From Bacillota bacterium (lineage in GTDB: Bacteria; Bacillota; Limnochordia; JAAZLZ01), in the NCBI GenBank assembly GCA_012799075.1, contig JAAZLZ010000186.1, positions 1 to 9,364 of the forward strand: DNA of 9,364 nucleotides. Reading direction: 5' to 3'. Under the pieces are notes generated by a model. The model saw nothing but the letters and a program-made list of their open reading frames with translations, did not search any database and was not told the origin of the DNA. The translations under genes were made by a program, and so were the position numbers. This document shows, one piece after another, positions 1 through 6,528 of the stretch (positions within the stretch are counted from its first letter, which is position 1; every line of letters begins with the position of its first letter).

Positions 1-2
1 AA

Positions 3-185
3 TCGGTGTTCATCAAATGGAGCAAAATGAAGACGATCAAGACGTATCCAAGGTGGAGAACCATCTTCAAGCTGAAACCCTCATCAGATCAACGACAGGA
101 GCAGTCTGAAAATATCCGTTCCATTATTCTCCAGGCCCGACATCTGGAAGGAGATTTTGACCCTTTAAGGAATATTAATGTGTAA
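3..185 (+). CDS. Unidentified open frame, 3' end of a possible gene cut by the window edge
   Basis: One frame is open from the left edge for 60 codons and ends in TAA at 183-185. The product is basic near its start (Lys/Arg/Trp-rich around residues 5-22) and ends in a polar, acidic-mixed tail. I do not recognise it. The basic, tryptophan-containing stretch would suit a DNA-binding protein or transposase tail, but that is a guess. An internal ATG at 27 preceded by a weak GGAG could start a 52-residue peptide instead. Sixty open codons are not strong evidence of coding by themselves. The next gene lies 284 bases away, so this frame is not obviously part of the dctP operon. Confidence 0.25.
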   Translation, partial: SVFIKWSKMKTIKTYPRWRTIFKLKPSSDQRQEQSENIRSIILQARHLEGDFDPLRNINV

Positions 186-243
186 CGTTGATGGTCTCAA
201 CCAACATCTGTACTAGTGGGACTTATCAAGAGTTGGTGCCTGT

Positions 244-273
244 TTAAGGGTTGACTGCAGCGAGCATTATAAT
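244..273 (+). promoter_or_regulatory. Candidate sigma-A promoter of the TRAP-GRE operon
   Basis: A perfect TATAAT lies at 268-273. The best-placed -35 element is TTAAGG at 244-249 with an 18-bp spacer, which matches the consensus poorly. A better-looking TTGACT at 251-256 is only 11 bp from the -10 box, too close to pair with it. Transcription would begin near 280. A weak -35 next to a perfect -10 would fit an activator-dependent promoter, but this is a motif-only call. Confidence 0.3.
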
Positions 274-301
274 CGGGGAACTACATGATCTGGCCCCGGT
301 T

Positions 302-343
302 CGCCTCGACATTCAGGGTGTCGAAGGCGTTCATACTTGTATG
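302..343 (+). promoter_or_regulatory. Adjacent inverted repeats, possible operator or leader hairpin
   Basis: CGCCTCGACA (302-311) pairs with TGTCGA plus GGCG (319-329), with a single bulged A and a 7-nt loop. Two bases further on, CATAC-TT-GTATG (332-343) is a 12-bp near-perfect palindrome. Both lie just downstream of the TATAAT box, where a repressor would block initiation or elongation. The palindrome is the kind of site that dimeric GntR- or LacI-type regulators bind, but no regulator gene is in the window and the family cannot be assigned. Confidence 0.2.
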
Positions 344-469
344 GGCATATCGCCTCGCTGGATGAAAGTGTGTCCTGTGAGGGCCAAACCACTGCACAGG
401 GGGTGAAGCGGGAACCACATTGCTTTCGGGTCAGCTGGAATTTCGTCAAATCTTAAGGAGGTTGAGAAA

Positions 470-1459
470 GTGAGGAAGACCTGCTTTACCATCGGCATCA
501 TTGTTGCGCTCTTGGTTGGTTTCGCTGCAGTCGGTTTTGCCGCTCCCAAATGGGTGCTGAAAGTCGGTACGGTGACCGCTCCTGAACATTCATATAACCT
601 CGGTGTCAAGTATTTTGCCGACATAGTGGAGAAAGAGACGGGCGGGCAGGTAAAAATCGAACTGTTCCCCAACTCCATCCTCGGCGATGAAGATGACCTG
701 ATTGAGGGCATGCAGCTTGGAACTATTGATATGGCAGTTGCGGCAACGGCGAAGCTGTCGGGATTCGTTCCGGAGGTGGACCTGTTCAGCCTGCCTTTCC
801 TGTTTAGGGACATCGACCACTGGGTAAAGGTTTTGGACGGACCCCAAGGGGTCCGCATGACGGAGATCATCGAGTCTAAGAGCGAACTGAAAGTCCTAGG
901 GTATTGGGGATGCGGCACCAGGATGCTGTTCAACTCCCAAAGGCCGGTCGTGACCCCCGATGACTTGCGAGGACTGAAAATAAGGACGATGCCGGGTCCG
1001 GTGGATATCCAGACCTGGAAAGACCTTGGGGCTATTCCCACTCCCGTGGCGTGGCCGGAGCTGTACTCTGCTTTGAAGCAGAAAGTGGTTGATGGCGCCG
1101 AAAACGACCCGGCCAACATCATCCAGCAGAAGTTCTTTGAACCCTGCCCGTACATCTCCCGGACCGATCACCAGATCGCCGTGAGACTCTTCCTCGTCGC
1201 CAAGCTTACTTGGGATAAGCTGCCCCAGGATATCCAAGAGATCATCACCAGGGCAGCCGCGGAAGCGACGGTTTATCAGCGTGAAGTGGACGCCCTGTCC
1301 GTCGATGAAGGGCTTGACGTACTGGAGCAGAAGTATGGAGCCAAGGTCAACGAGGTTGACAAGGCTGCATTCATCGAGCTCACCGAAGCCGTAAGACAAG
1401 AGACGGCGGTCAAGCTGGGCCTTGAAGACATGTACAAGGCCATCCTCGAAACCAAGTAG
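470..1459 (+). CDS. dctP: TRAP transporter substrate-binding protein, DctP family
   Basis: This is the extracytoplasmic binding protein that captures a solute, usually a carboxylate or similar anion, and hands it to the DctQM membrane complex. The 329-residue length is normal. A signal peptide is visible: basic Arg2-Lys3, a hydrophobic run at about 7-22 and a likely cut after Ala24 or Ala25; Cys5 is not in a lipobox. DctP hallmarks include the LGTIDMAV stretch (83-90), GTR (149-151), LRGLKIR (166-172) and VVDGAEN (206-212). By alignment with SiaP-type proteins, Arg172 is the expected carboxylate-clamping arginine; Arg151 and Asn212 are likely ligand contacts. The GTG start is chosen because AAGGAGG (455-461) sits 8 nt upstream and the signal peptide begins there. 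It is first in an operon with dctQ, dctM, a glycyl radical enzyme and a PPOX-like gene. The ligand cannot be read from sequence. Confidence 0.95.
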   Translation: MRKTCFTIGIIVALLVGFAAVGFAAPKWVLKVGTVTAPEHSYNLGVKYFADIVEKETGGQVKIELFPNSILGDEDDLIEGMQLGTIDMAVAATAKLSGFVPEVDLFSLPFLFRDIDHWVKVLDGPQGVRMTEIIESKSELKVLGYWGCGTRMLFNSQRPVVTPDDLRGLKIRTMPGPVDIQTWKDLGAIPTPVAWPELYSALKQKVVDGAENDPANIIQQKFFEPCPYISRTDHQIAVRLFLVAKLTWDKLPQDIQEIITRAAAEATVYQREVDALSVDEGLDVLEQKYGAKVNEVDKAAFIELTEAVRQETAVKLGLEDMYKAILETK

Positions 1460-1465
1460 TCCAAA

Positions 1466-1500
1466 GGCCAGGATCCGGGGCAGCACCCGGGATCCTGGCC
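1466..1500 (+). promoter_or_regulatory. Intercistronic stem-loop between dctP and dctQ
   Basis: An 11-bp perfect stem (1466-1476 with 1490-1500) is extended inward by a G-G mismatch and a 3-bp GGG/CCC helix around a 5-nt loop (1481-1485). No T-run follows, only CCCTTT, so it is unlikely to be an efficient intrinsic terminator. Such hairpins after binding-protein genes commonly protect the upstream mRNA or cause partial termination, giving more binding protein than membrane subunits. That role is inferred here. Confidence 0.7.
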
Positions 1501-1541
1501 ATCCCTTTAGAACCCTTGGCCTGGGGAAGGAATGATAAAAC

Positions 1542-2033
1542 GTGACATCTTTCAATAGTATGTTAGAGAAGATCCAAACGGTCTTCATCGGCATCTTGCT
1601 TGCTATTCTACTGGTGGTTGTGTCGTTGCAGGTATGGACTCGGTTTGTATCCTACGAGCCCCTCATGTGGACCGAGGAGGTGGCCCGGTTTTCCCTTGTG
1701 TGGATAGTATTCCAGGGCGCCGCGATCGCGGTGAACAAGAAGGCCCATTTCATCCTGGACGTGCTGCCTGCGAGTCTTTCCCAGCAGACACGCAAGATTC
1801 TATCGCTGCTATCTTACATTTTCATGTTTTGGATGGCCTACGTCCTCGTTTACCATGGGTGGGTCTTTGCCATATCGGGGTTAAAGAGGCTTTCCCCAAC
1901 CGTTGAGATGCCCATGTTCTGGGTTTATCTTGCGATTCCCACCTCCGGGATTTTCATGATGCTCTACATTGTGGGTCATGTAATCGAATTGTTATCCGTC
2001 GGAGGGTCAATCCAAAACAGAAAGGATGCGTAA
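1542..2033 (+). CDS. dctQ: TRAP transporter small membrane subunit, DctQ family
   Basis: This is the 163-residue small integral membrane subunit of the TRAP transporter, which pairs with DctM in the cytoplasmic membrane. Four hydrophobic segments are visible at about 13-35, 48-66, 86-106 and 126-150, the usual DctQ layout. The family signature WTEEVAR is at 43-49, followed by an aromatic/hydrophobic second helix and an HFILDVLP stretch (69-76) like the conserved loop in DctQ. The GTG start at 1542 has GGGGAAGGA (1523-1531) upstream with 10-nt spacing. An in-frame ATG at 1560 lacks a ribosome binding site and is less likely. The gene lies 82 bases after dctP with a stem-loop between, and overlaps dctM by 8 bases, so dctQ and dctM are probably translationally coupled. 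Confidence 0.93.
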   Translation: MTSFNSMLEKIQTVFIGILLAILLVVVSLQVWTRFVSYEPLMWTEEVARFSLVWIVFQGAAIAVNKKAHFILDVLPASLSQQTRKILSLLSYIFMFWMAYVLVYHGWVFAISGLKRLSPTVEMPMFWVYLAIPTSGIFMMLYIVGHVIELLSVGGSIQNRKDA

Positions 2034-3324
2034 GTTGGCTCTCATCCTGCTATTCGTTGGACTCATGATATTGATGACCATAGGCGTTCCCATCTCCTTT
2101 GTCCTTGGGATCACCTCGGTGCTGACCATTAAGCTGCAAAGCCCCCTTCCTTTGGTGTTGGTTATCCAGCGGATGTTCGTTGGGCTAAACTCATTCACCC
2201 TGCTGGCGGTGCCCTTTTTTATGTTGGCCGCCAACTTGATGAACAACGCGGGCATCTCCAACAAGCTGATCAGGTTTTCCCAAGCGATGGTAGGCAACGT
2301 TAGGGCCAGCTTGGCCCATGTCAACGTCATCGTCAGCATGATATTCGCCGGCATATCCGGCTCTTCCCAGGCTGACACCGCGGGCATCGGTTCAGTCTTG
2401 ATACCCGCCATGGAGGATGAGGGTTACAGCAAGGAAGCAAGTGTGGCTGTAACGGCGGCATCATCCACCATCGGGGTAGTCATTCCACCTAGTATTCCCA
2501 TGGTTGTGTACGGCTCGACCATGGGCGTATCCATCGCCGGGCTTTTCCTCGGGGGAATGATTCCCGGCATCCTGGTGGGTGCAGGGCAGATGCTGGTCAT
2601 TTGTTTGCTTAAGGAATATAATATCAGGCGGAATGGCAAGCCCTTTTCTTTTAAGGAACTGTTCGCCAGCTTCCTGGATGCCTTTTGGGCTTTAGGCACC
2701 CCCATTTTGATCATCGGGGGGATCATCAGCGGAGTCTTCACCGCGACGGAAGCTGCCGTGGTCGCTTCGGTTTATAGTCTGTTCATTGGCCTTTTCGTCT
2801 ACAGGACCCTGAAGCTGTCGGACTTGCCCAGGATTTTTATGGATACGGCCATCTTCAGCTCCATATCCCTTTTCTGTGTGGCAACCGCGTCGGTGTTTGG
2901 ATGGCTCCTTGCCTATTACCATGTGCCCGATGCCGTGTCCGCCTTCCTGGGTCGGTTCGCCCAGAGCCCCTTCCTCATCATGGCCATCATTAACGTGGTC
3001 TTCTTGATGGTGGGCACGTTCATGGACGCGATACCGGCGATTATGATCCTAGCTCCGGTCATCGGACCGATAGCCCAGGCGGCGGGCATCCACCCGATTC
3101 ACTTAGGCGTAGTTATAGTAATGAACCTGGCCATTGGCCTGATAACGCCGCCATATGGCTTGTGCCTGCTGCTGGCCTGTACAATTGCCAAGATACCGGT
3201 CAAGCAAGCCCTGCCAGCGTTAGTACCATTTTTCATCGTCATGATCGGCACCTTGATTTTGACAACCTATTTCCCGGAAGTGGTGATGTTTGTCCCGAAA
3301 CTATTGATACCTCAGTTCCTATAA
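2026..3324 (+). CDS. dctM: TRAP transporter large membrane subunit, DctM family
   Basis: This is the 432-residue transporting subunit, a secondary carrier usually driven by a sodium gradient. The protein is hydrophobic throughout with about a dozen membrane segments. DctM signatures are present in order: SGSSQADTAGIG (111-122), IPPSIPMVVYG (153-163), GVFTATEAAVVA (236-247), TFMDAIPAIMILAP (331-344) and GLITPPYGLCLLL (371-383). Length and order are typical of the DctM/ion-transporter superfamily and nothing looks truncated. The ATG at 2026 overlaps the end of dctQ by 8 bases. Only AAAGG directly abutting the start and a distant GGAGGG (2001-2006) are present, which fits translation by coupling from dctQ. 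The glycyl radical enzyme gene starts only 20 bases after the stop, tying transport to that enzyme. Confidence 0.95.
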   Translation: MRKLALILLFVGLMILMTIGVPISFVLGITSVLTIKLQSPLPLVLVIQRMFVGLNSFTLLAVPFFMLAANLMNNAGISNKLIRFSQAMVGNVRASLAHVNVIVSMIFAGISGSSQADTAGIGSVLIPAMEDEGYSKEASVAVTAASSTIGVVIPPSIPMVVYGSTMGVSIAGLFLGGMIPGILVGAGQMLVICLLKEYNIRRNGKPFSFKELFASFLDAFWALGTPILIIGGIISGVFTATEAAVVASVYSLFIGLFVYRTLKLSDLPRIFMDTAIFSSISLFCVATASVFGWLLAYYHVPDAVSAFLGRFAQSPFLIMAIINVVFLMVGTFMDAIPAIMILAPVIGPIAQAAGIHPIHLGVVIVMNLAIGLITPPYGLCLLLACTIAKIPVKQALPALVPFFIVMIGTLILTTYFPEVVMFVPKLLIPQFL

Positions 3325-3344
3325 TATTTAGGGGGAGTGGTTAG

Positions 3345-5720
3345 ATGCGGCCTTCCGTAGTCAAAGGGACATTTCCCAGGGTGGAAAGGCTGAGGGATTC
3401 CCTCCTTGCAACGGAATCGGAGATTTGTCATGAGCGGGCGCTCCTCGTTACGGAAAGCTACCAGGAAAATCAGAGCCTGCCCGTTGTGATCAAACGAGCC
3501 AAAGCCTTAGCCAAGGTCCTCGCTGAGATGACCATATCCATCTACCCCGATGAGCTGATCGTGGGGCACCAGTCCAGCAAGAGGAGAAGTCCCCCGGTAT
3601 TTCCCGAGATGTGTGTGGAATGGATCGAAACCGAGTTGGATGAGTTTGAAACAAGGAAGCATAATCGCCTCAAAGTCAGTGAGGAAACAAAGAAGGCTCT
3701 CCGGAGCATCCTGCCATATTGGAAGGGCAAGACGTTGTATGATCGGTTTTTGTCCATGCGTCCCGAGCCTGTAGCCAAGGCGGTGAGCTTTGGGCTCATT
3801 GCCAATACCCATGAGAAAAATGCCCTTGGACATGTGGCTCTGAATTACAACAAAGTATTAGAGAAGGGCTTTCTCGGCATCAAACAAGAAATAGAAGATG
3901 CCCTGTCTCACCTGGACATGGCCAGCCCCGACTACTTGCCCAGGTATGAATTCCTCAAGGCAGCGTCAATCGTGTGTGATGCCATCATGGGCTTTGCCGC
4001 GCGTTATGCCAACCTGGCCCGGGAAATGGCTGAACGGGAGTCCGATCCTACACGGCGGCAGGAGCTTCTGCAAATCAACGAGATATGCGCCTATGTGCCG
4101 GCAAACCCGGCCCGGACTTTCCATGAGGCTTTGCAGTCCGTTTGGTTTGCCCATCTGATTCCCTGGATCGAAGCCAATGGCTACTCGATTACGCCGGGGA
4201 GGATAGATCAATACCTGTATCCTTTTTACACAGCAGATCGGGAAGGAGGAGCAACCCGGGAGGAGCTTCAGGAACTTCTGGAGTGTTTCTGGATCAAGTT
4301 TAGCGAGGTGCTCCGGGTCGACGATAAAGCGGTGGCTGAGATCTCCAGCGGTTATCCCCTGGGGCAGAACGTGGCCCTAGGCGGAGTGCTCCCCGACGGA
4401 ACCGATGGAACTAACGAGCTTTCCTTCATGTGCCTTGAAGCCCACGCCCATATCAGGCTGCTCCAGCCCAACTTGACGGTGAGGCTCCATGAAGGAACCC
4501 CTGATTCCTTCCTCAAGGAAGCCGTTCGGGTGATTTCCCTGGGGAACGGCATGCCCCAGCTGCTAAACGATGAGACGATCGTCGAATCCCTCCTGGGCAG
4601 GGGCATCCCCATCGAAGAAGCAAGGGATTACATCCCTGTCGGCTGCGATGAGATCACCGTTGAGGGGACATGGGCCAGGTGCAATGGCGGCTATCTCAAC
4701 TTCGCCAAGATCTTGGAATTGACCCTTAACAATGGCCGCTGCATCCTTACCGGGGAGAAGCTGGGCCTAGAGACGGGGGATCCGACTCGATTCAAAACCT
4801 TTGCCGAGCTGATGGCAGCCTACCACCGGCAGTTGGAGCACGCCGTCGGCATCCAGGCGGCAGCTGCCAACATCACCGACGTGATCCATGCCGAACTTGC
4901 TCCGTGTCCGACGGTATCGATTCTGGTATCGGGCTGCATCGACAAGGGAAGGGATGTGACCCGGGGAGGCGCCCGATATAATTTTACCGGGCCTGTCGGC
5001 GTAGGGTCCGCTACCGTTGGCGACTCCCTAGCTGCCATCAAGAAGCTTGTCTATGAGGAAGGCGCCGTGTCGATTGAAGATATCATCCAAGCCATCCGGC
5101 AGGACTTTGCCGACCATGAACCCCTGCGGCAAATGCTAATCAACCGGGCGCCCAAATTCGGCTGTGATGAGGATTACGTTGACGATCTTGTGATCGAGAT
5201 AACCGACAGCTTCTTTGACCACGCCGAAAAGCATGCCAACCCCCGGGGCGGATCGTTCATGCCGGCCCTGTACTCCGTTACGGCTCAGGCAGGTCTTGGG
5301 CGACTTTCGGCAGCCACCCCCGATGGCCGCAGAGAAAGGACGCCCCTTTCCGATGGGTTATCCCCCTCCAACGGGATGGACCTGGCAGGACCTACGGCCG
5401 CCTTGAAATCCGTCAGCAAGGTTGATCTGGTCCGCGCGACAAACGGCGTGATTTTCAATCTCCGGTTTAGTCCGTCCGTTCTAAACGACGGGGACGGCCT
5501 CGATAAGATCGCCCAGTTCTTGCGCACCTTTGTTGACCTGGGCGGGTTCCACGTACAGTTCAACATTATCTCCACCGACACCCTCAAAGAGGCCCAGCAG
5601 AATCCTGAAGCCCATCGGGGACTGGTTGTTCGGGTTGCGGGGTACAGTGCGTTCTTTGTTGAATTGTGCAAAGAGGTCCAGGACTCGATCATCGCTCGTA
5701 CGGAGCAGTCTTTCTGCTAG
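3345..5720 (+). CDS. Glycyl radical enzyme of the PFL/dehydratase superfamily, HypD-like, substrate unknown
   Basis: This 791-residue enzyme uses a stored glycyl radical to generate a cysteine thiyl radical that attacks its substrate. The glycyl radical loop RVAGYSAF is at 763-770, with Gly766 as the radical site. The active-site cysteine is Cys434 in GCDE (433-436), with Glu436 as the expected base in the C-x-E arrangement of eliminating and dehydrating members. A PFL-like barrel fills about 1-640; the C-terminal glycyl domain includes PLSDGLSPS (667-675). Positions nearly coincide with those I recall for C. difficile hydroxyproline dehydratase (Cys434, Glu436, Gly765), and the GGYLNFAKILELTLNNG stretch (448-464) resembles that group. 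However, the residue after the cysteine is Asp rather than Val, and the segment up to Tyr450 differs. It lacks the GCVEP motif of choline, glycerol and isethionate lyases. A good SD (GGGGGAG, 3331-3337) precedes the ATG. No activase gene is nearby. Confidence 0.93.
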   Translation: MRPSVVKGTFPRVERLRDSLLATESEICHERALLVTESYQENQSLPVVIKRAKALAKVLAEMTISIYPDELIVGHQSSKRRSPPVFPEMCVEWIETELDEFETRKHNRLKVSEETKKALRSILPYWKGKTLYDRFLSMRPEPVAKAVSFGLIANTHEKNALGHVALNYNKVLEKGFLGIKQEIEDALSHLDMASPDYLPRYEFLKAASIVCDAIMGFAARYANLAREMAERESDPTRRQELLQINEICAYVPANPARTFHEALQSVWFAHLIPWIEANGYSITPGRIDQYLYPFYTADREGGATREELQELLECFWIKFSEVLRVDDKAVAEISSGYPLGQNVALGGVLPDGTDGTNELSFMCLEAHAHIRLLQPNLTVRLHEGTPDSFLKEAVRVISLGNGMPQLLNDETIVESLLGRGIPIEEARDYIPVGCDEITVEGTWARCNGGYLNFAKILELTLNNGRCILTGEKLGLETGDPTRFKTFAELMAAYHRQLEHAVGIQAAAANITDVIHAELAPCPTVSILVSGCIDKGRDVTRGGARYNFTGPVGVGSATVGDSLAAIKKLVYEEGAVSIEDIIQAIRQDFADHEPLRQMLINRAPKFGCDEDYVDDLVIEITDSFFDHAEKHANPRGGSFMPALYSVTAQAGLGRLSAATPDGRRERTPLSDGLSPSNGMDLAGPTAALKSVSKVDLVRATNGVIFNLRFSPSVLNDGDGLDKIAQFLRTFVDLGGFHVQFNIISTDTLKEAQQNPEAHRGLVVRVAGYSAFFVELCKEVQDSIIARTEQSFC

Positions 5721-5726
5721 AAGCAC

Positions 5727-5753
5727 CCGGGGAGGGCAAAGGGCCCTTCCCGG
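5727..5753 (+). promoter_or_regulatory. Intercistronic stem-loop after the glycyl radical enzyme gene
   Basis: A 10-bp stem with one G-U pair (5727-5736 with 5744-5753) encloses a 7-nt loop, directly after the GRE stop codon. Only TATTTG follows, so there is no proper T-tract. As with the hairpin after dctP, it may stabilise the upstream message or attenuate the PPOX-like gene relative to the enzyme. Confidence 0.6.
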
Positions 5754-5779
5754 TATTTGATCTAAGGACGGGGAGGATC

Positions 5780-6226
5780 ATGAGACGCGTTGATCGACAG
5801 GCATCCCGGGCCGAGGCGATTCAGTTCCTGACCGAGGCCAAAGAAGGCGTGCTGGCGATGGTGGACATCCACGGTGCGCCCTATGCAATTCCGGTCAACC
5901 ACGCCCTCATCGATGGCTATCTTGTGATTCACTGTGCTAGAGCGGGGCGCAAAATCGATTGCCTCAGAGTCGATAATCGGGTATGCTACACGGTTTACCG
6001 CACAATTGACATCCTAGCTGAGCAGCTAACAACCAAATACACCAGTGCCGTCGTTGTCGGTCGGGCCGAGCTGGTGGAGGATGTGGACGTCAAGGCTAAG
6101 TTGCTCCGCCGCCTGACGGAGATCCTAGCTCCCGGCGCCAAGTTTGCTTGTGATGATGGGGTTGTCGCTGATACCGTCGTTATCCGCATCAAGATAGAGC
6201 AGATTACCGGCAAGGCCAATCGGTGA
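5780..6226 (+). CDS. Pyridoxamine 5'-phosphate oxidase-like (NimA/Pyridox_ox_2 type) flavin-binding protein
   Basis: This 148-residue protein belongs to the split-barrel flavoprotein group annotated as pyridoxamine 5'-phosphate oxidase-related or nitroimidazole-resistance (Nim) proteins. Family features are GVLAMVD (23-29), the PYAIPVN strand (34-40), HCARAGRKID (51-60), CYTV (69-72) and the TTKYTSAVVVGRAELV stretch (84-99). These normally bind FMN or a related cofactor as dimers, and true PLP synthesis activity is usually not their role. The ATG at 5780 is preferred because the family homology begins there and GGGGAGG lies just upstream (5770-5776, only 3 nt spacing; AAGGA at 5764-5768 is an alternative). 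The same frame stays open upstream into the GRE gene, but that extension is not family sequence. It is the last gene of the TRAP-GRE operon. A redox or oxygen-protective role beside a radical enzyme is possible but unproven. Confidence 0.85.
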   Translation: MRRVDRQASRAEAIQFLTEAKEGVLAMVDIHGAPYAIPVNHALIDGYLVIHCARAGRKIDCLRVDNRVCYTVYRTIDILAEQLTTKYTSAVVVGRAELVEDVDVKAKLLRRLTEILAPGAKFACDDGVVADTVVIRIKIEQITGKANR

Positions 6227-6263
6227 GTTTCTCCCAAAGGCAATTTTTTACCGGAAAGAGCAA

Positions 6264-6269
6264 CATAAT
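6264..6269 (+). promoter_or_regulatory. Possible -10 element for the cobalamin-regulated transcript
   Basis: CATAAT differs from the -10 consensus at one position and lies about 50 bases before the riboswitch P1 helix, where a promoter is expected. No good -35 hexamer is seen at 16-18 bp upstream; a T6 run at 6244-6249 is too close. A promoter must lie between the PPOX-like gene and the aptamer unless the riboswitch is reached by readthrough. Confidence 0.25.
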
Positions 6270-6315
6270 ACCGAGGGATTGATCGGGGGGTTGGTGAAGA
6301 CTACAAGGGCAACGG

Positions 6316-6485
6316 CATATTAGGTGATTAGGCCCCCTTGGGGATAATAGGGAATCGGGTGAAAGGCCCGAGCGGTCGCGCCACTGTAGCCGGGAAGTCA
6401 TCCTTCGATAGAACCACTTGGCCCTGCCGGGGAAGGTGAAGGATGGAGTGCACCGGGAGCCAGGAGACCTACCTAGTCACGAACA
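6316..6485 (+). ncRNA. Cobalamin (adenosylcobalamin-type) riboswitch aptamer
   Basis: The conserved blocks of the cobalamin riboswitch appear in order: GGAATCGGGTGAAAGGCCC (6351-6369), GCGGTCGCGCCACTGTA (6372-6388), CGGGAAGTC (6391-6399), CCACTTG (6414-6420), GGAAGG (6431-6436) and the B12 box GAGCCAGGAGACCT (6457-6470). The helices check out: P1 forms from GTGATTAGG (6324-6332) with CCTAGTCAC (6472-6480), 9 bp with one G-U, and a perfect 8-bp stem joins 6399-6406 to 6438-6445. The aptamer is followed by an intrinsic terminator and then cobQ-type genes, so high cobalamin should shut off the downstream unit. Outer limits are approximate. Confidence 0.96.
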
Positions 6486-6506
6486 CCCAGAGGCCCTCGC
6501 GGGAAA

Positions 6507-6528
6507 GGGGAGGGGTGTATCCTTCCTC
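6507..6528 (+). promoter_or_regulatory. Candidate antiterminator hairpin of the riboswitch
   Basis: GGGGAGGG (6507-6514) can pair with CCTTCCTC (6521-6528) in 8 bp with two G-U pairs around a 6-nt loop. Bases 6524-6528 of its right arm are also the left arm of the terminator, so the two structures exclude each other. In the usual cobalamin OFF-switch this helix would form without ligand and allow transcription. An alternative is that it acts as a loop-bearing P13-like helix; sequence alone does not decide. Confidence 0.5.

Larger units (their letters stand above)
186..469 (+). other. Leader/intergenic region before dctP
   Basis: No reading frame here has a ribosome binding site and a recognisable product. 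The stretch contains a TATAAT box at 268-273, an imperfect inverted repeat at 302-329, a short palindrome at 332-343 and a 6-bp inverted repeat (374-379 with 395-400). It ends with the strong AAGGAGG at 455-461 that serves dctP. If transcription starts just after the TATAAT box, the dctP mRNA has a leader of roughly 190 nt, long enough for RNA- or protein-mediated control. I do not recognise a known riboswitch class in it. Confidence 0.5.

Noticed and set aside
251..273. TTGACT plus TATAAT as a consensus sigma-A promoter
   Set aside because: The spacer is 11 bp, far below the 16-18 bp needed, so only the -10 box is retained as a candidate.
291..425. Sigma-54-like -24/-12 elements (near 291-304 and 411-423)
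   Set aside because: In both places the GG to GC spacing is one base short of the strict requirement and the rest of the consensus is poor.
267..449. Minus-strand 60-codon frame in the leader
   Set aside because: No recognisable product and no neighbouring gene on that strand; it overlaps the putative promoter and operator repeats.
331..1155. Long minus-strand open frame opposite dctP
   Set aside because: It lies antisense to a clearly identified gene with a signal peptide and family motifs. The antisense product shows no domain and no ribosome binding site logic, and it is a GC-driven shadow.
896..1594. Minus-strand 232-codon open frame across the dctP-dctQ junction
   Set aside because: Antisense to dctP and the intercistronic hairpin; its product is unrecognisable and low in expected protein features.
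3345..5720. GRE as isethionate sulfolyase because of the TRAP neighbour
   Set aside because: The GCVEP motif typical of those lyases is absent (GCDEI here), and the expected activase and acetaldehyde-handling genes are missing.
5666..5779. Upstream in-frame extension of the PPOX-like gene into the GRE gene
   Set aside because: The 38 extra residues are not family sequence, and the ATG at 5780 starts exactly where PPOX/Nim homology begins and has an upstream SD.
6227..6255. T6 run after the PPOX-like gene as an operon terminator
   Set aside because: No convincing GC-rich hairpin ends directly before the T-run; only a very weak short stem is possible.
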